Below are positions 1 to 11,437 of a stretch of DNA of 64,000 bases, in pieces (positions within the stretch are counted from its first letter, which is position 1; each line of letters opens with the position of its first letter). The position numbers and the translations under genes are program-made. This stretch comes from Nymphaea colorata (taxonomy: Eukaryota; Streptophyta; Magnoliopsida; Nymphaeales; Nymphaeaceae), in the NCBI RefSeq assembly GCF_008831285.2, contig NC_045141.1:27331315-27395314 (forward strand), in the 5' to 3' direction. Below the pieces are notes generated by a model that was given only the letters and a program-made list of their open reading frames with translations, had not been told where the DNA came from and searched no databases.

Positions 1-2737
1 TGATTCGGGGGTGATACACCGCTGTTCTAACCAAAGTGAACCTGTGATACGCGTGGAATGAATAACCAGAATGCTCATTTGGGGATGGAACCCCATAGTC
101 GTTTTCCCATCCCTTGCAAGATTCATCACTTGACTGATCACCGGTTTCACCGGTAGTCAAGTGCTCATCTTCACTAATCTGGCTCGCTTGGGAGCATTTG
201 GATCCTTGATCGACGTTCTCGGAATCAGTCTGCTGGTCATCGTCTTCATCTTCATACTATCACAGCCTTCTTCCTCAGACTGGTTAGAGGTATTACTGGT
301 GGAATCATATCCACTTTCATCATTAGGATTGCAAGCCTCACTAGCGTAAGATGGCTCATACTCATCTGATCCACTATATAAGCCTTGTTTCTCATATGAG
401 TTGTAGCCGTAAGCAGATTCCTCAACAAAATCACTATCCCTCCGATCACTCATGCTTGTAACTTGTGTCTTTAAAGCTAACTGGTAAGGCTGCCTGGATG
501 TCGATCAAAGCATGCTCGATGCTGAAAGTAACTCATTCCCAATATCTCTTGGCTGAGACACAAGGTCGGCTAGATCAACAATTTATACATTTTATCTACT
601 CGGTTGGACAGTCACCCCAACCAAATCAGTCATAAGGTGAGTGATACAAGGTATGTTTTCCCAAGCGAGGTCTCAACCTACTACAAGATAAGGGGTTTGA
701 GGTTTTACAAGCATAGCGTACAAAATCCTTTCACCTCACTCACAAGTCATCAACATACTCATCTATACATCAGCTGCCAAACCATGCATAGACCGTGCAA
801 ACCATCACCATGCACCCTAGGTAGATCTCTAGTCCGGATTCGTGTTCTTAGATAATGAGCTTTGGAGGTAACCCCGTCGACTACATGCCGGAATGGTTGG
901 GCTAAAAGCAATAATGTCCACCCTTGATCTATAGGGTGTATCGAGTCCAACCTGGCTGGAGCAAGTCCAACGATACCACCAAGAAGGAAATGCCAACTCC
1001 TTGGTATTCAGCACTCCAGCGACAGCAATAGAGGCATCCGTCCACAAACTGATCCAATGGGCGTCCTCATTGCTCAAAACAGGGACAACATAGTTACTGT
1101 AATGAATTTTAGTAACTAAGAAGGAGAAGAGAATGCACTTATATGTGAAACCCCTAGTGCGTTGACGTGATAGAGCGATGCAGACGCTGAATTGGCAACA
1201 GCGTACGCCATTCCTTATCTCGGAATCAGCTTAGTTCACGGTTGCTGCAACTGCTCCTTCCTCTTGGCAATAGCTATTCAACAATGTAACTGAGAGTTAC
1301 TGTTCAGAAATGACTAGTAAACAATGCATTCCTTAGAATGTTAGAAGTCGTCACCATAGATGAATTTAACCCCTGTTGATGGACATGTCTTAGGGGGAAG
1401 CAAACGCCGCTTAGCCCGGCATAAGCTATGACTTCTAACACGATCAACAGGTTCAGTTGCAGCTCCTCAGCTCAAACTTGCTACAAGCTTCCCTACTACA
1501 CGTTTCATATTCCAAAACCAGGCAAGCAATTACCAAATAATTAAGATAACTATTGCAGGAAATCTATAAGTGGAGAAGCATCACTAGAGCACCAAATGAA
1601 CCCCAGGAGCAAACTTGAATGGGGTGAGACAAGCGTTGTTGAATGCCGGTGTATGTGCGTTGCCAAGGTAGCTCCTGTTCCTTGGTCCTCTGTTGTACAC
1701 AGTAGGCAGAAGTCAGAAATTACCTCCACAAAACAGTAAGAACTCAAACCAAGAAGAATATCAGCAAATTAGCTGAGACCGTCACCAGATGATTAGGAAT
1801 ACCCAGACTGTGTGACAGAATGGGGCGCAAGCAAGGATCCCCCTTGCAGGCCTGGTTCCAGCAACACTTAAGTTCTCTGTTAGCCGCTCCAGAGACCTTT
1901 GCTCCTTCAAAATTCGATATCTTCTTGTAGGTTGGTCTTCAAGCCTCCAAGCTTGTTTTCAGATTCAATCACTGTCAAAAACTCACTAGGCCCAAAGTCA
2001 CGCCTTTTCTGTTCAACCGCAATTGTACTCAATTCCAGAATTTAGCTCAGAGTAGTTGGCACCCAAAAATTCGCTGCACCCTGATGCCCTCATCAAAAAA
2101 TTTGAAAATTGGTGAGCAGAAAGACAAGAGGAAGACGATTCCAATGGATATCTGCTCGACCAAATTCGTGGCTGGAGCAAACAACGCCAGCGTCCCAAAG
2201 TTGACGTCGATTCTGGACTATTCGCTGATTGAGAATGTTACTTATGAGTAAAATCGGGCGGCGTCCAGGTGCGACACATGCTTCAAAAGATGAGGACATG
2301 TCGACATGATGTCACCCACGTTGTAAAGTCGCAGACTCGTACGAAGCGGGACTCGTCGGCAGCTGGGATTCAAGTTGAGCGGGACTCGTTGCAGGACACT
2401 AAGAGCGTCGAGGATTATGTCTTAGGACGAGATTCGCATCTGTGCGTATCGGCTCTGGGTATGACAGCAAATAGCAGACACTGTCAGGGACTGAAGAACA
2501 CGGCGCCGGAAAGTTTGTTCTTGCTGCCGCAAAAAAAAATGACAGGAAACTCCTATCTAATTCAAACCGTTGTATCTCTCTTGTTTCTGGACGGATTTCG
2601 ACGATCTTGTGCTCGATGGATGCGAAAATTCGTCAGAAATCCTTCCAGATCATCATAAACACAATTTGGACATGCGATCAACTGAATTCGTCACCGGATT
2701 TGCAAAGTACCCTGGCTGAATAAGTTCCTCCAACACA
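1..2737 (-). mobile_element. Internal region of a decayed LTR retroelement
   Basis: This stretch lies directly downstream, in minus-strand element orientation, of a tRNA-iMet-type primer site and a probable LTR, so it should be the leader and gag-proximal part. No long open frame survives. A Ser/Asp/Glu-rich minus-strand stretch near 157-453 could be a gag-side remnant, but I recognise no protease, reverse transcriptase, RNase H or integrase. The element runs off the left edge, so its second LTR is not visible. It looks old, broken in many places, or a non-coding derivative (LARD type). Superfamily (Ty1/copia or Ty3/gypsy) cannot be decided here. Confidence 0.45.
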
Positions 2738-2749
2738 GCTCTGATACCA
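2738..2749 (-). other. Primer-binding site for initiator tRNA-Met
   Basis: The minus strand reads TGGTATCAGAGC, the standard plant retrotransposon primer site complementary to the 3' end of initiator tRNA-Met. It lies 3 bases from the TG...CA-type LTR edge at 2753, which fixes the orientation of the element as minus. Confidence 0.75.
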
Positions 2750-2752
2750 AAC

Positions 2753-5286
2753 TGTTAGGGCCGGTCCAGCTGTGCGCAAGTCCGCCGAAGACAGACTCTT
2801 ACCCCAAGAATCTTTTGGAGGAGGCTAATCGAAGTGCTAAGAAATCAACACCCTAATCATCAAGCAAGGACATGTTTTGTTTCTGACCAAGCAAGAGCCG
2901 AGAACAACTGTCGCGGTTCACAGGGGGAGGCAGCACTCTAAAAATCATATCAAATCAATCAGGCCTCCGATTGATCTGAAAATTAGTGAGCAGCTCCTCC
3001 AAATGGTTATGAAGGAACGCCCCAAATTTGGCTGGAATCCGAGCACTGTACACTAGACTCATTGAAGCTTGAAGTTAACAGTCGCCGGTGCAGGACATGC
3101 TCGGGTGAAGAATAGGGAGCTGGCGACAGGTCACAGGGTATGTCATCCTTAGAAAAATCACCAAAAATCAACCGCTGATCGAAGTTGGTTGAAATTTGGA
3201 CTGTAGATGGCCAACACACCAAGGATTGGATGCCTAAAAGATCATGTTCAGGTCAGCTTCCTTTAGGCCACTCGTTGAGATTTGCTGGCCCAGGTGCGCT
3301 TAGTGCTGAAGCAGAACAGGAAATAGCAGCTGAATTCCTTCAGAGTATGTTCAATGAGGATATCTCCCTGGATACTGAATGGATTTTACTCAAATTAAGT
3401 TCAAAAGCTCCGTAGGGATGTTGGGAAGGTGACCCAAGTATCCAATTGACAAAAGGAACTCCAGATTTTTTTAGATTTGCATCTGATCAGACAAAGGTGG
3501 ACGGCAGAACAGAGGTCCGAACAACATGCTGTTCATCGGTCGATTTCTCTCTCGTCTGGGCACCGACTTAACTTAAGTAAAGCTCAGATTGACCGTTGGG
3601 ATATTGAGCAGGTGACCCAAGTGTCCGATTGCTGAAATAATTTCTGATTTCTTCATATTTGCATCTGATCAGAAACAGATTGGCGGCAATGCAAGGAACC
3701 GAGTGTAGGGATATTTCTGATCGCATCCACTCAATTTTCCAAATCTTATCCTTGATTCCTCGTTGCAGACAATAAGAAGGATAAAAATGAATGCAATGCA
3801 ACAAAAAATCACTGACCAAAGCCTCGATCAGCTTATCTGGGCTTGTGTTAGACGAATGACCGTATTCAGTTCTTCGAATGCGTAAGACCATCAACACTGC
3901 TTGATTCTCAGTTCCTTCAGATCGAAAATGATCGCCCAATCTACAATTCACATTATACCAAACTGATTGGAATTGCTCCCAGCTCAGCGGCGTTATGATT
4001 TCCAGCTGGAACACACGAAAACTTCAATGGCAGTCCTCAGGAGAACAAGAACTTACCGATTGAAGCACCGCCGAATGTCGACTTGCAGAGAAGGAGTACT
4101 CCACCGCAACAACGACTTCTTTGTCCTTCTAAGCAATCCCTCGATGGCGATCACTGCCTCTTGATCTTCCAGTGGCCAGAAGTCCCGCACAGGTGGTCGC
4201 TCTCTTTCAATGGAGCATGGAAAACGCAACCCAACTTTCGATAATGGCCTTTGGCGCCATTTCATTGGTTGCTCAACTATCAAGCCCTAACGTCTACACC
4301 AACTCCAGCACTAGGCTCACAGAGAGAGCATTTCAAGTGAGATTTCAGGTGGCGTCATTACAGCCACCGAAGTAGCCAAGCTCCATTAGGAGAGAACAAA
4401 CTCAAAACATCATTTCATTAATAAAAAAAACTTATGGTTACTGTTCATCACTTAGCTTATATAACTTAAGTGACTTGAAACGTTCTTGTATGTTCTGGTA
4501 CCTCAACTAAAATAAAACAGAGACAAAGCAAAAGCAACTGTACAAAGTATCGGTTCGACCAAGTCGGCCAACCTAAAAGACTCCGAACTGAGTTTGCACC
4601 TCGATCCTCGTTGCTGCCGTGAAGTTCAGCCTGGGTCCAAACCCACTTCGTCTAGACTCGGTCTACACGACCTTCATCTCTTGCTGTCTCGGTTCCCTCG
4701 TCTGTCTCTGTCCTAAACGCCGGAACATCCTCTGTCCTGGTGCAGTATGTGCTGGTGTTGCCTGTCTGTCCTGGAACCGACTGGACATCTTCTGTCTTTG
4801 TCTTGTACCTGTGCTACATGTCTGTCCGGGTTCCGCCTGTTCCTGTCCTCCTATTCCTGAGCTGGGAGTCTGTTTCTGTGCAGTCTGTTCATGTCCGACC
4901 GTTCCTGAACTGAGCGCCATGTCTTGTTTGACTTGAGCTGGGGTCGCTGAGCTGCTCCCCGACGAAGCCTGAGGATGTGGTCCGGAATAACTTGGTGCGC
5001 TTGCTCCCAACTTGGTCTGAGTGGAGGAGATAGCCTCACTAGAGAAAAGTTCTCCTCTGCCCGCATCGCCCTCCTTGGCTGTTAGTGCGCTATACTATTG
5101 CTCGGGACTGGTAACCTCCATTGCATTAGGAACACCTGTTTCAACTAGAGCCATCATAATGTTAGCTTCACAATAAAATTTCTCGGCACTCGTAGCCAGT
5201 GTCTTCCTTAGCCTCCCTAGCGATGTTGGCAGTTCTTCGCTGCGCCCTCGGCAGCACTTGACAGGGCTTTAGGTCAGAGAGTAACA
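2753..5286 (-). mobile_element. Probable long LTR of the retroelement
   Basis: The plus strand begins TGTTAGGG right beside the primer site and ends ...GAGAGTAACA, giving the inverted TGTTA/TAACA termini typical of LTRs. A TATA-like TTATATAAG lies near 4457 on the minus strand. The length of about 2.5 kb is large but within the plant range. The inner edge is well supported. The outer edge at 5286 is inferred from the terminal inverted repeat alone, because the partner LTR and target-site duplication fall outside the window. Short open frames inside (for example 4663-5010) are not recognisable proteins. Confidence 0.5.
3428..3690. repeat. Diverged direct repeat inside the LTR
   Basis: Two copies of about 80 bp start at 3428 and 3611. 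Both begin GGTGACCCAAGT and share the block ATTTGCATCTGATCAGA. They are spaced by about 183 bp and clearly diverged, so the duplication is an old part of the LTR. Confidence 0.6.
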
Positions 5287-6574
5287 GAACAAAAAAAAAG
5301 GCTGAAATTAATTACATCATTTTCTTTTCCAAAGAAAAGGTAGTAGGTGTTATACCCTACCACCCTAAAAAAAAAATTCTTCTTCAAAAGTTCAATGGTC
5401 ATCACATAATCAGTCCTAGAAATTTCAATTGCCGTCGAAATAAGTAAATGTAATGTTTTGAATAATCAAAATCCATATCAAATTTAATTGGATCCAAGTC
5501 TTTATCACATCGAGTTGAACATAAAAATCGGTTGGACCTTGATATTTAATTTTTTTTACTAACAAAATTAAGCAAGGATCAAGAAGAATTTCTTTTTTTT
5601 TTTTTCAAAATTTAAAGCTTAAGCTGAAATATGTCTCTAACGAAGTACATGAAAGAAATTTGAGATAGATTAGTAGGGTTGAATACATTTTCAAAACGGG
5701 AAGCCTTGTTTTCAATTTCAAATGGATCTATGTGTTCAAGGTTCAGAGAAAAGGCAATCAAATTTTTTTATGAAAGAAATTATATTTATGAATCTATGTA
5801 TAGCTAGTATGGGGTACAGGATTTTACCAACTTAAAAACCATATTTTGGAAATTAAAAATAAGCTAGATTTCAAGTTTTCTATAAAACGTGTCGTAAACT
5901 TTCTTTTTTTTTTTTTTTGCAAATATTTTTTTAGTGACATGAGGTGAGATGGAAAATTTGGAATGCAAAGCTGCTTTACAAAATTTTCAACCCGTATGAG
6001 GCAAATCCAAGGCATAAAAGGGTGAAACATGTTACAAGCGAAAGAGTAAATGGCAAGAAATATTGCGAAAGTATAAGCGGTCGAGGAGGTTAAGGGATTT
6101 CCACCTATTGAATGAGATGTCAATGTTAATTTTGTTGATGCGGATGCGTGCGGTGCGAGTGAAAAATGAGGAAAGTAGTGGACCTGTGACTGACTGCGTA
6201 GAGAAAAAGGTGGACGCTGCGGTGCATTTTCCTACGGCCGGGTTGGATGCCAAACCCACGCCACGCCGCCCCCTGGTATGGCCAAATAACACTATCATAT
6301 GATCCCCTCGTTCTCGTCCTCGGCCGTACAATAACAGGGCCTCGTGCCTCCTTCCGGCTAATTGTCCGTTCCACTGTTCCATCCATCCCCTCCCCGCCGC
6401 TCCCCGCGTAGCGGTGGTTGGTTGTGGCGTCCTCCTAGTCATGGTCATGGGCTTACTGGTAAACGGAAGGAGAGGCGAAGGGGAAAACCCCCAATTCCTT
6501 TCCCGCCTGAACTCCTTTTCGAAAGTTTCCCCATCAGTTGCAACTTAGCTGCTATCTTCTTCTTCTTCTTTTTG
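5287..6574. other. AT-rich intergenic DNA and RUS2 upstream region
   Basis: From 5287 to about 6050 the sequence is AT-rich with many T and A runs and no credible exon. From about 6150 to 6574 it becomes GC-richer and leads into the RUS2-like first exon, so it probably holds the promoter and 5' leader. Overlapping short open frames on both strands here are not recognisable. Confidence 0.5.
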
Positions 6575-9500
6575 ATGGGAAAGAGGGCCCGCCTATTCTT
6601 AACTGTTTCGTTGGACTTGCAGGATAAGCTGAGGCCGCGGGACAAGGAACCTGACGAACCTGTGCCGGATTGCTGGACGGAAACCTGGGACACCGTTGCT
6701 CGAACATGTCGATTCGACGAATTCGGCAATCTCTCTGTTCGTTTCTGTTTCATTCTATTTGCCTCTTCATTTTCCTCTGCAATCGTATATTGGCACATGT
6801 ATGTGAACGTCTTATGGTTTCCAGGCTTTTTTTTTGCATTTTCTGGGGTGTTTGTATGCTTGATATGGTGGAAATGTGGATAGTGCAAATATTGAAAGGT
6901 TAGCTACGAATGGTCCCATAGACTGTTTGCAGGATAGACTGAATCAGCTGTGGCGAAGCGAGAAATCTGAACCAGAGTGCGCACATATACAACGTTTACT
7001 ATGCCTACATAACATCAGACGGGAAAGAAACCTGTGAAATTACTTAAACTTATTTTTACAACCCTCTTCTTATAGTTATTGCTCAACGTTTTCCGGGTTA
7101 CAAGGGACTCCATAGACTGTGATTTGCAATGTGATATCAGGGGAACATTGGGCTTTTGTTTGAACTAATCATTTGCACCTACAATATTTCACATTTTTAT
7201 ATCTGAACATTGCCTCAGTCCTGAGTCACAGAATTAGTTGAAGAATGTGCTCGTGCAATGAAATTGCAAATCTTTGCTAATAGTCTTACAGCTCATAATA
7301 TGTTCTTATATGTTCGTGTTGTTTACCTTTTTGTTCCTTGGTATATTTTATCCTCCACAACTGCTGACCTCCTTCTCAAGTAGACTGACTACAAGTTTGT
7401 CTTTAGTCCTTTCCACAAATGCTCATGGATGTTGCGTTTAGGATAATTTTTGTAAATTCCTTATTGCGATAACCTTCCTATGGTCTATCCTATGCATTGG
7501 TAGAAAATCGTCGATTCTGCAGCAGCATGTGCACACTGCACATTTTCATCTGTTAGGGATTTTGTCTAAAAGGTATAAACATTGTGTAGGTGAAGGTTAT
7601 AGATGATTCCAGGCCAATAGCTCATCGGATGGTCGAGTCGTTCATGAATAAATTTTTTCCTTCTGGATATCCATACAGGTTTATCTTCAGTTATCAATGT
7701 TATCATCCAATTATCAATTAGCTGGCCTTATTTGGTTTGTATAGAAACGGGAAGCATTTTCTATTGCTTGAGTATCAACTTCTTTGTGCAGTGTGGGTGA
7801 AGGTTACCTGACATATACCAAATTTCGAGCAATGCAGCATTTTTCTAGTGCAGCCCTCTCTGTCCTGTCAACTCAGGTATGACTATTGCTGTCACGTTTA
7901 TCTTTTCAAGTTCCCTTATGCAACACCACAAAAGTTTTGTTTACTTAAAAATATCATTTATCTGAGAATTGTATATAATGGTATTAAATTTTTTCTTTTC
8001 TGTTAAAAAGAGAACAAGTTCCATTTTCACTGTTTCTCTAAGCTAAGGGCAAGTATTGCTTTATTTGCCTTAACATTGTGGTTTGGAGGTAGAACTCCAC
8101 TGCAGCTCAATATTCTTATAGCTATGCAGTCATTATTGTTTGCTGCAGGATTGCGACCGACTCCTGCGCAGGCCACAGCAGTGAGCTGGGTAAGTTCTAC
8201 GTTCAAGTCAGCTCTCTGTGTCCTTCATGTGAATATGTGGAAATGGAAAGTGCATCCGCTAGCTTCCTTATTTGGTCTGCTCACTCATTTCCCAGGTTTT
8301 GAAGGATGGAATGCAACATATTGGAAAACTTATATGTAGCAATATGGGTGCAAGAATGGATTCTGAACCAAAACGATGGAGGATATTTGGTTTGTGTTTG
8401 TCTTATTACTGGCACATATGTCATCATTTCAGCAGTAAGAAATTTAAAATCTTTTGTTGATAGCAATGTAATGTGTTTCTCCCTGCAGCGGATATCCTGT
8501 ACGATTTTGGGACTGGATTGGAAGTTCTTTCTCCCTTATTCCCTCACCTTTTTCTTGAAATGGCTGGAATTGGAAACTTTGCAAAGGCACCTTCTTTATC
8601 TGTTCTTTGTTTTATTCTTACTGGTTTACTTCTGCAAGATGTTTTTCTCATTCCCTTATTGGTTTTCCTAAGTCCATCTTTGGCTTCAATAACTTCTTCC
8701 ATTTCCTTTCGAACTTCCTAGGGAATGGCAGTTGTTGCAGCAAGAGCCACTCGGTTGCCGATATATTCTTCCTTTGCTAAAGAAAACAATCTTAGTGATC
8801 TCTTTGCTAAAGGAGAGGCCATCTCAACACTGTTTAATGTGGTGGGGATGGGAGTGGGTATTCAGTTAGCATCTACAGTCTGTGCATCAATGCAAGGAAA
8901 GGTAAGTTTTGTGGTCTTCTTTGTTCTGTGGAGTTGCACGATACTCGTGTTTGACCGATTTAATGAGATTCTGGCAAGCATTTCCTGATTTAGGCATTTT
9001 TTTTTTCTGAATAATCTCGACAACCTTCTCCAAGGAATGGTAGTTAGCTGCTTTTCTAGATTGCCAAAATTTTATGTAGCAGGCCTACTCGAAAAGGAAA
9101 ATATGAACTGCATATTTGACAAATTGATGGTTCCTACAGGCTACAGTAGTTCCATGACACCAAAACAATTCAAGATAAGAGTTGCTCTATTAAGGACATC
9201 AAAAGACTTCTTTATCCTGGCAGAAGTAGGCGTTGATCATGCCAAAGTATGATAGAGTATCATGGTTGTTGAACCACTCAACTGGTGTAGGAAATGGTCG
9301 TCATGCTTAAGGTTGTTGAGCTGGAAGCTGAATCAAGTTGTTCTGCAGGAAGTCGGACCAATAGCAGAGGGACTTTTGAGATCTGTGTACGGTAGCAAAT
9401 GATACATGACTGGGAAAAGAAATAGATAGATGAGCTTGCTAGAATTTACAAGTACAAAATGATCAAAGTGATTGTGTAGTAAAATAATTTATTTGCGAAC

Positions 9501-11437
9501 TTTATGCTGCATCTGTATGGAATCATCCTTTTGTTGTCTCTGTCTCAAGGTGCAAGTAAAAAGACACCATGTGTTGATAACATTAACTTCTGCATAGGAT
9601 GTTCTTATGCCATGGGAACATCTTAGAACAACTTTGGCCTTGGCGGTTTTTTTAACTGAATAACCTAAACGTTGCTTTAGTTTTATTAATGATTGAACCT
9701 AAAAAAATTCTAAAGGAAAATGCATTGTTATTTATCTCTATTGTTATTTATCTTTATCTCTCACCTCAAGTAAATGGATTCGTTATGGTGCCCTTTCCTT
9801 TGAAATCACAGTTCATTGATTCTGTATTAATGTGGATTTCAAGGAAGAGTATGTTTCCCAAGTTGAAAGAACAATGGTCTTGGAAGCATACATGATACAA
9901 CGGATGTATGAAAAAAAAAGTTTGGAAGTCCCTAAGGTTCAGTTTCTGAAACAGCTTTCAGCAAAATGTGCTTCTGAATATGTATAGGAGATTTTGATAG
10001 CCATGGCGTAGCCTGAAGTGATTATAGTGGCTTAGCTATACAAGTTCCATAGACATGGTAACCCAGCACTGAGGTGCTATATTGGAAGCATGGTGGATAG
10101 CAATAGTGGGACTGTACTCTGAGTTAGAAGTAGAAGAGATCCAACAATCGTCCTGGGGAAGAAGACAATGAAAGTTGATTACTTCAAGTGTCTTTGTTAT
10201 ATTCATCTGATTTGTCTACAAGTTCAGGGTATGCATGTTGCATGCACATGTGGGGTGGTTGTTTTCTGGTTACACAGGGAGGAATATCATGAACTTCAGT
10301 ATCTTAATTTAGTTTTGGGAATGGAGAAGATTTTGAAGTGCATGTGGTATTGCTTGTTCATTGATGGATGATTATAAATTATACTCAATGCATGCTTTTT
10401 TTTCCATACATGACACGTTTCAAAATTTTCTGATCTTTATTTCATGTTTCACTGGAACTAACACGTAAACTGTTTTTTCTTGCCTGCAGTTGGTAGTTGC
10501 TCCTTTGCTTTCCATTGTGCATATTTATAGTGTCACTGAAGAGATGCGCGCTGCTCCGGTTAACACACTGAATCCACAGAGAACAGCCATGATAGTAGAG
10601 AAATTTATCAAGGTACGTGGGCTGAACAAAGATGTAGTTAGGAACTTAGGATCCGGAGTTTGGCCCCTAGTTCAGCCTAGGTTTGATCAATGTAAGTCTA
10701 GACAAACTTGGGCATCGGTTTCATCTGATCAGCCGAACTAATCCTTGTAGATGTACACAATTGTTATGTTTGAGTTCTTTCTAAATTGTTGTGAAAACTG
10801 CAAGTTAGGAACAGTTTTCCCTACAATGCTGAGTCCAATGAGGGAATTGAGGCTTGGTCAACCTGTGGCCACAGGATTATCTTTTTGGGGCAGATTTTAC
10901 TCTTTTAGGACTTGGTGTAATGAACAACTCACAAATTTGTTGTCGTTTGAACTGTTAATGTTGCAGACTGGACATGTATCTAGTCCTGCAGAGTTGAGGT
11001 ACAGAGAAAGCCTTCTTTTTCCTGATCGCTTAATCAAAGAAGCTGGAAATGTGAAAGTGGGAAGACGGTTACGTGAGGTTGTCAGAATGCCTTCAAGATT
11101 GAGCAAAGTTAAAGAGACTTTTCCAATGGAAAAGTTTTTGTTAGTTTGTGGCAACAAGTGGACGGACATGATTTTAGAACATGGTGCCACTGGTGAAGAT
11201 GCATTAAGAGGGTGGCTGGTAGCTGCTTATGCCACAGGAACAGATAATCTGGAAGGTAGAGCAAGCATGGAGACCTTATCTGAAGCCCATGCGAAAATGA
11301 ACCTTGTTTTTCCTTCTTTCATAGCAGAAGTGCAGAAAAGAGGCTGGCATACAGACCAATTCCTGGATGGATCAGGGAGCCGGTTCGCTTGGAGATCTCC
11401 AACTGTTTCTGGAGCTGTTGCTTCATCTAGTGGCTAA
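6575..11437 (+). CDS. RUS2: RUS2/WXR1-like DUF647 protein (root UV-B sensitive family)
   Basis: Nine exons give about 453 residues: 6575-6736, 7590-7678, 7792-7876, 8130-8189, 8296-8389, 8489-8586, 8722-8901, 10490-10612, 10967-11437. All phases join. Family blocks seen include FFPSGYPYSVGEGYLTYTKF, HFSSAALSVLSTQ, GLRPTPAQATAVSWVLKDG, ATRLPIYSSFAKENNLSD and the tail GWHTDQFLDGSGSRFAW. In Arabidopsis, RUS2/WXR1 acts with RUS1 in early seedling development, UV-B response and auxin transport. The RUS2 assignment rests on remembered similarity and length (about 433 residues in Arabidopsis); the family call is firmer than the paralogue. The start at 6575 is the first ATG in the open frame. An upstream mini-exon (ATG 6441 spliced to the AG before 6622) is an alternative. 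Intron 6 is GC-AG and intron 7 is about 1.6 kb. Confidence 0.88.
8587..8721 (+). other. GC-AG intron of the RUS2-like gene
   Basis: The reading frame needs ...NFA-K joined to G-MAVVAARAT. That junction works only if exon 6 ends AAAG at 8586 and the intron opens with GCACCT, closing with CCTAG before 8722. No GT donor nearby keeps the family sequence. GC donors are a known minor class of plant U2 introns. Confidence 0.75.
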
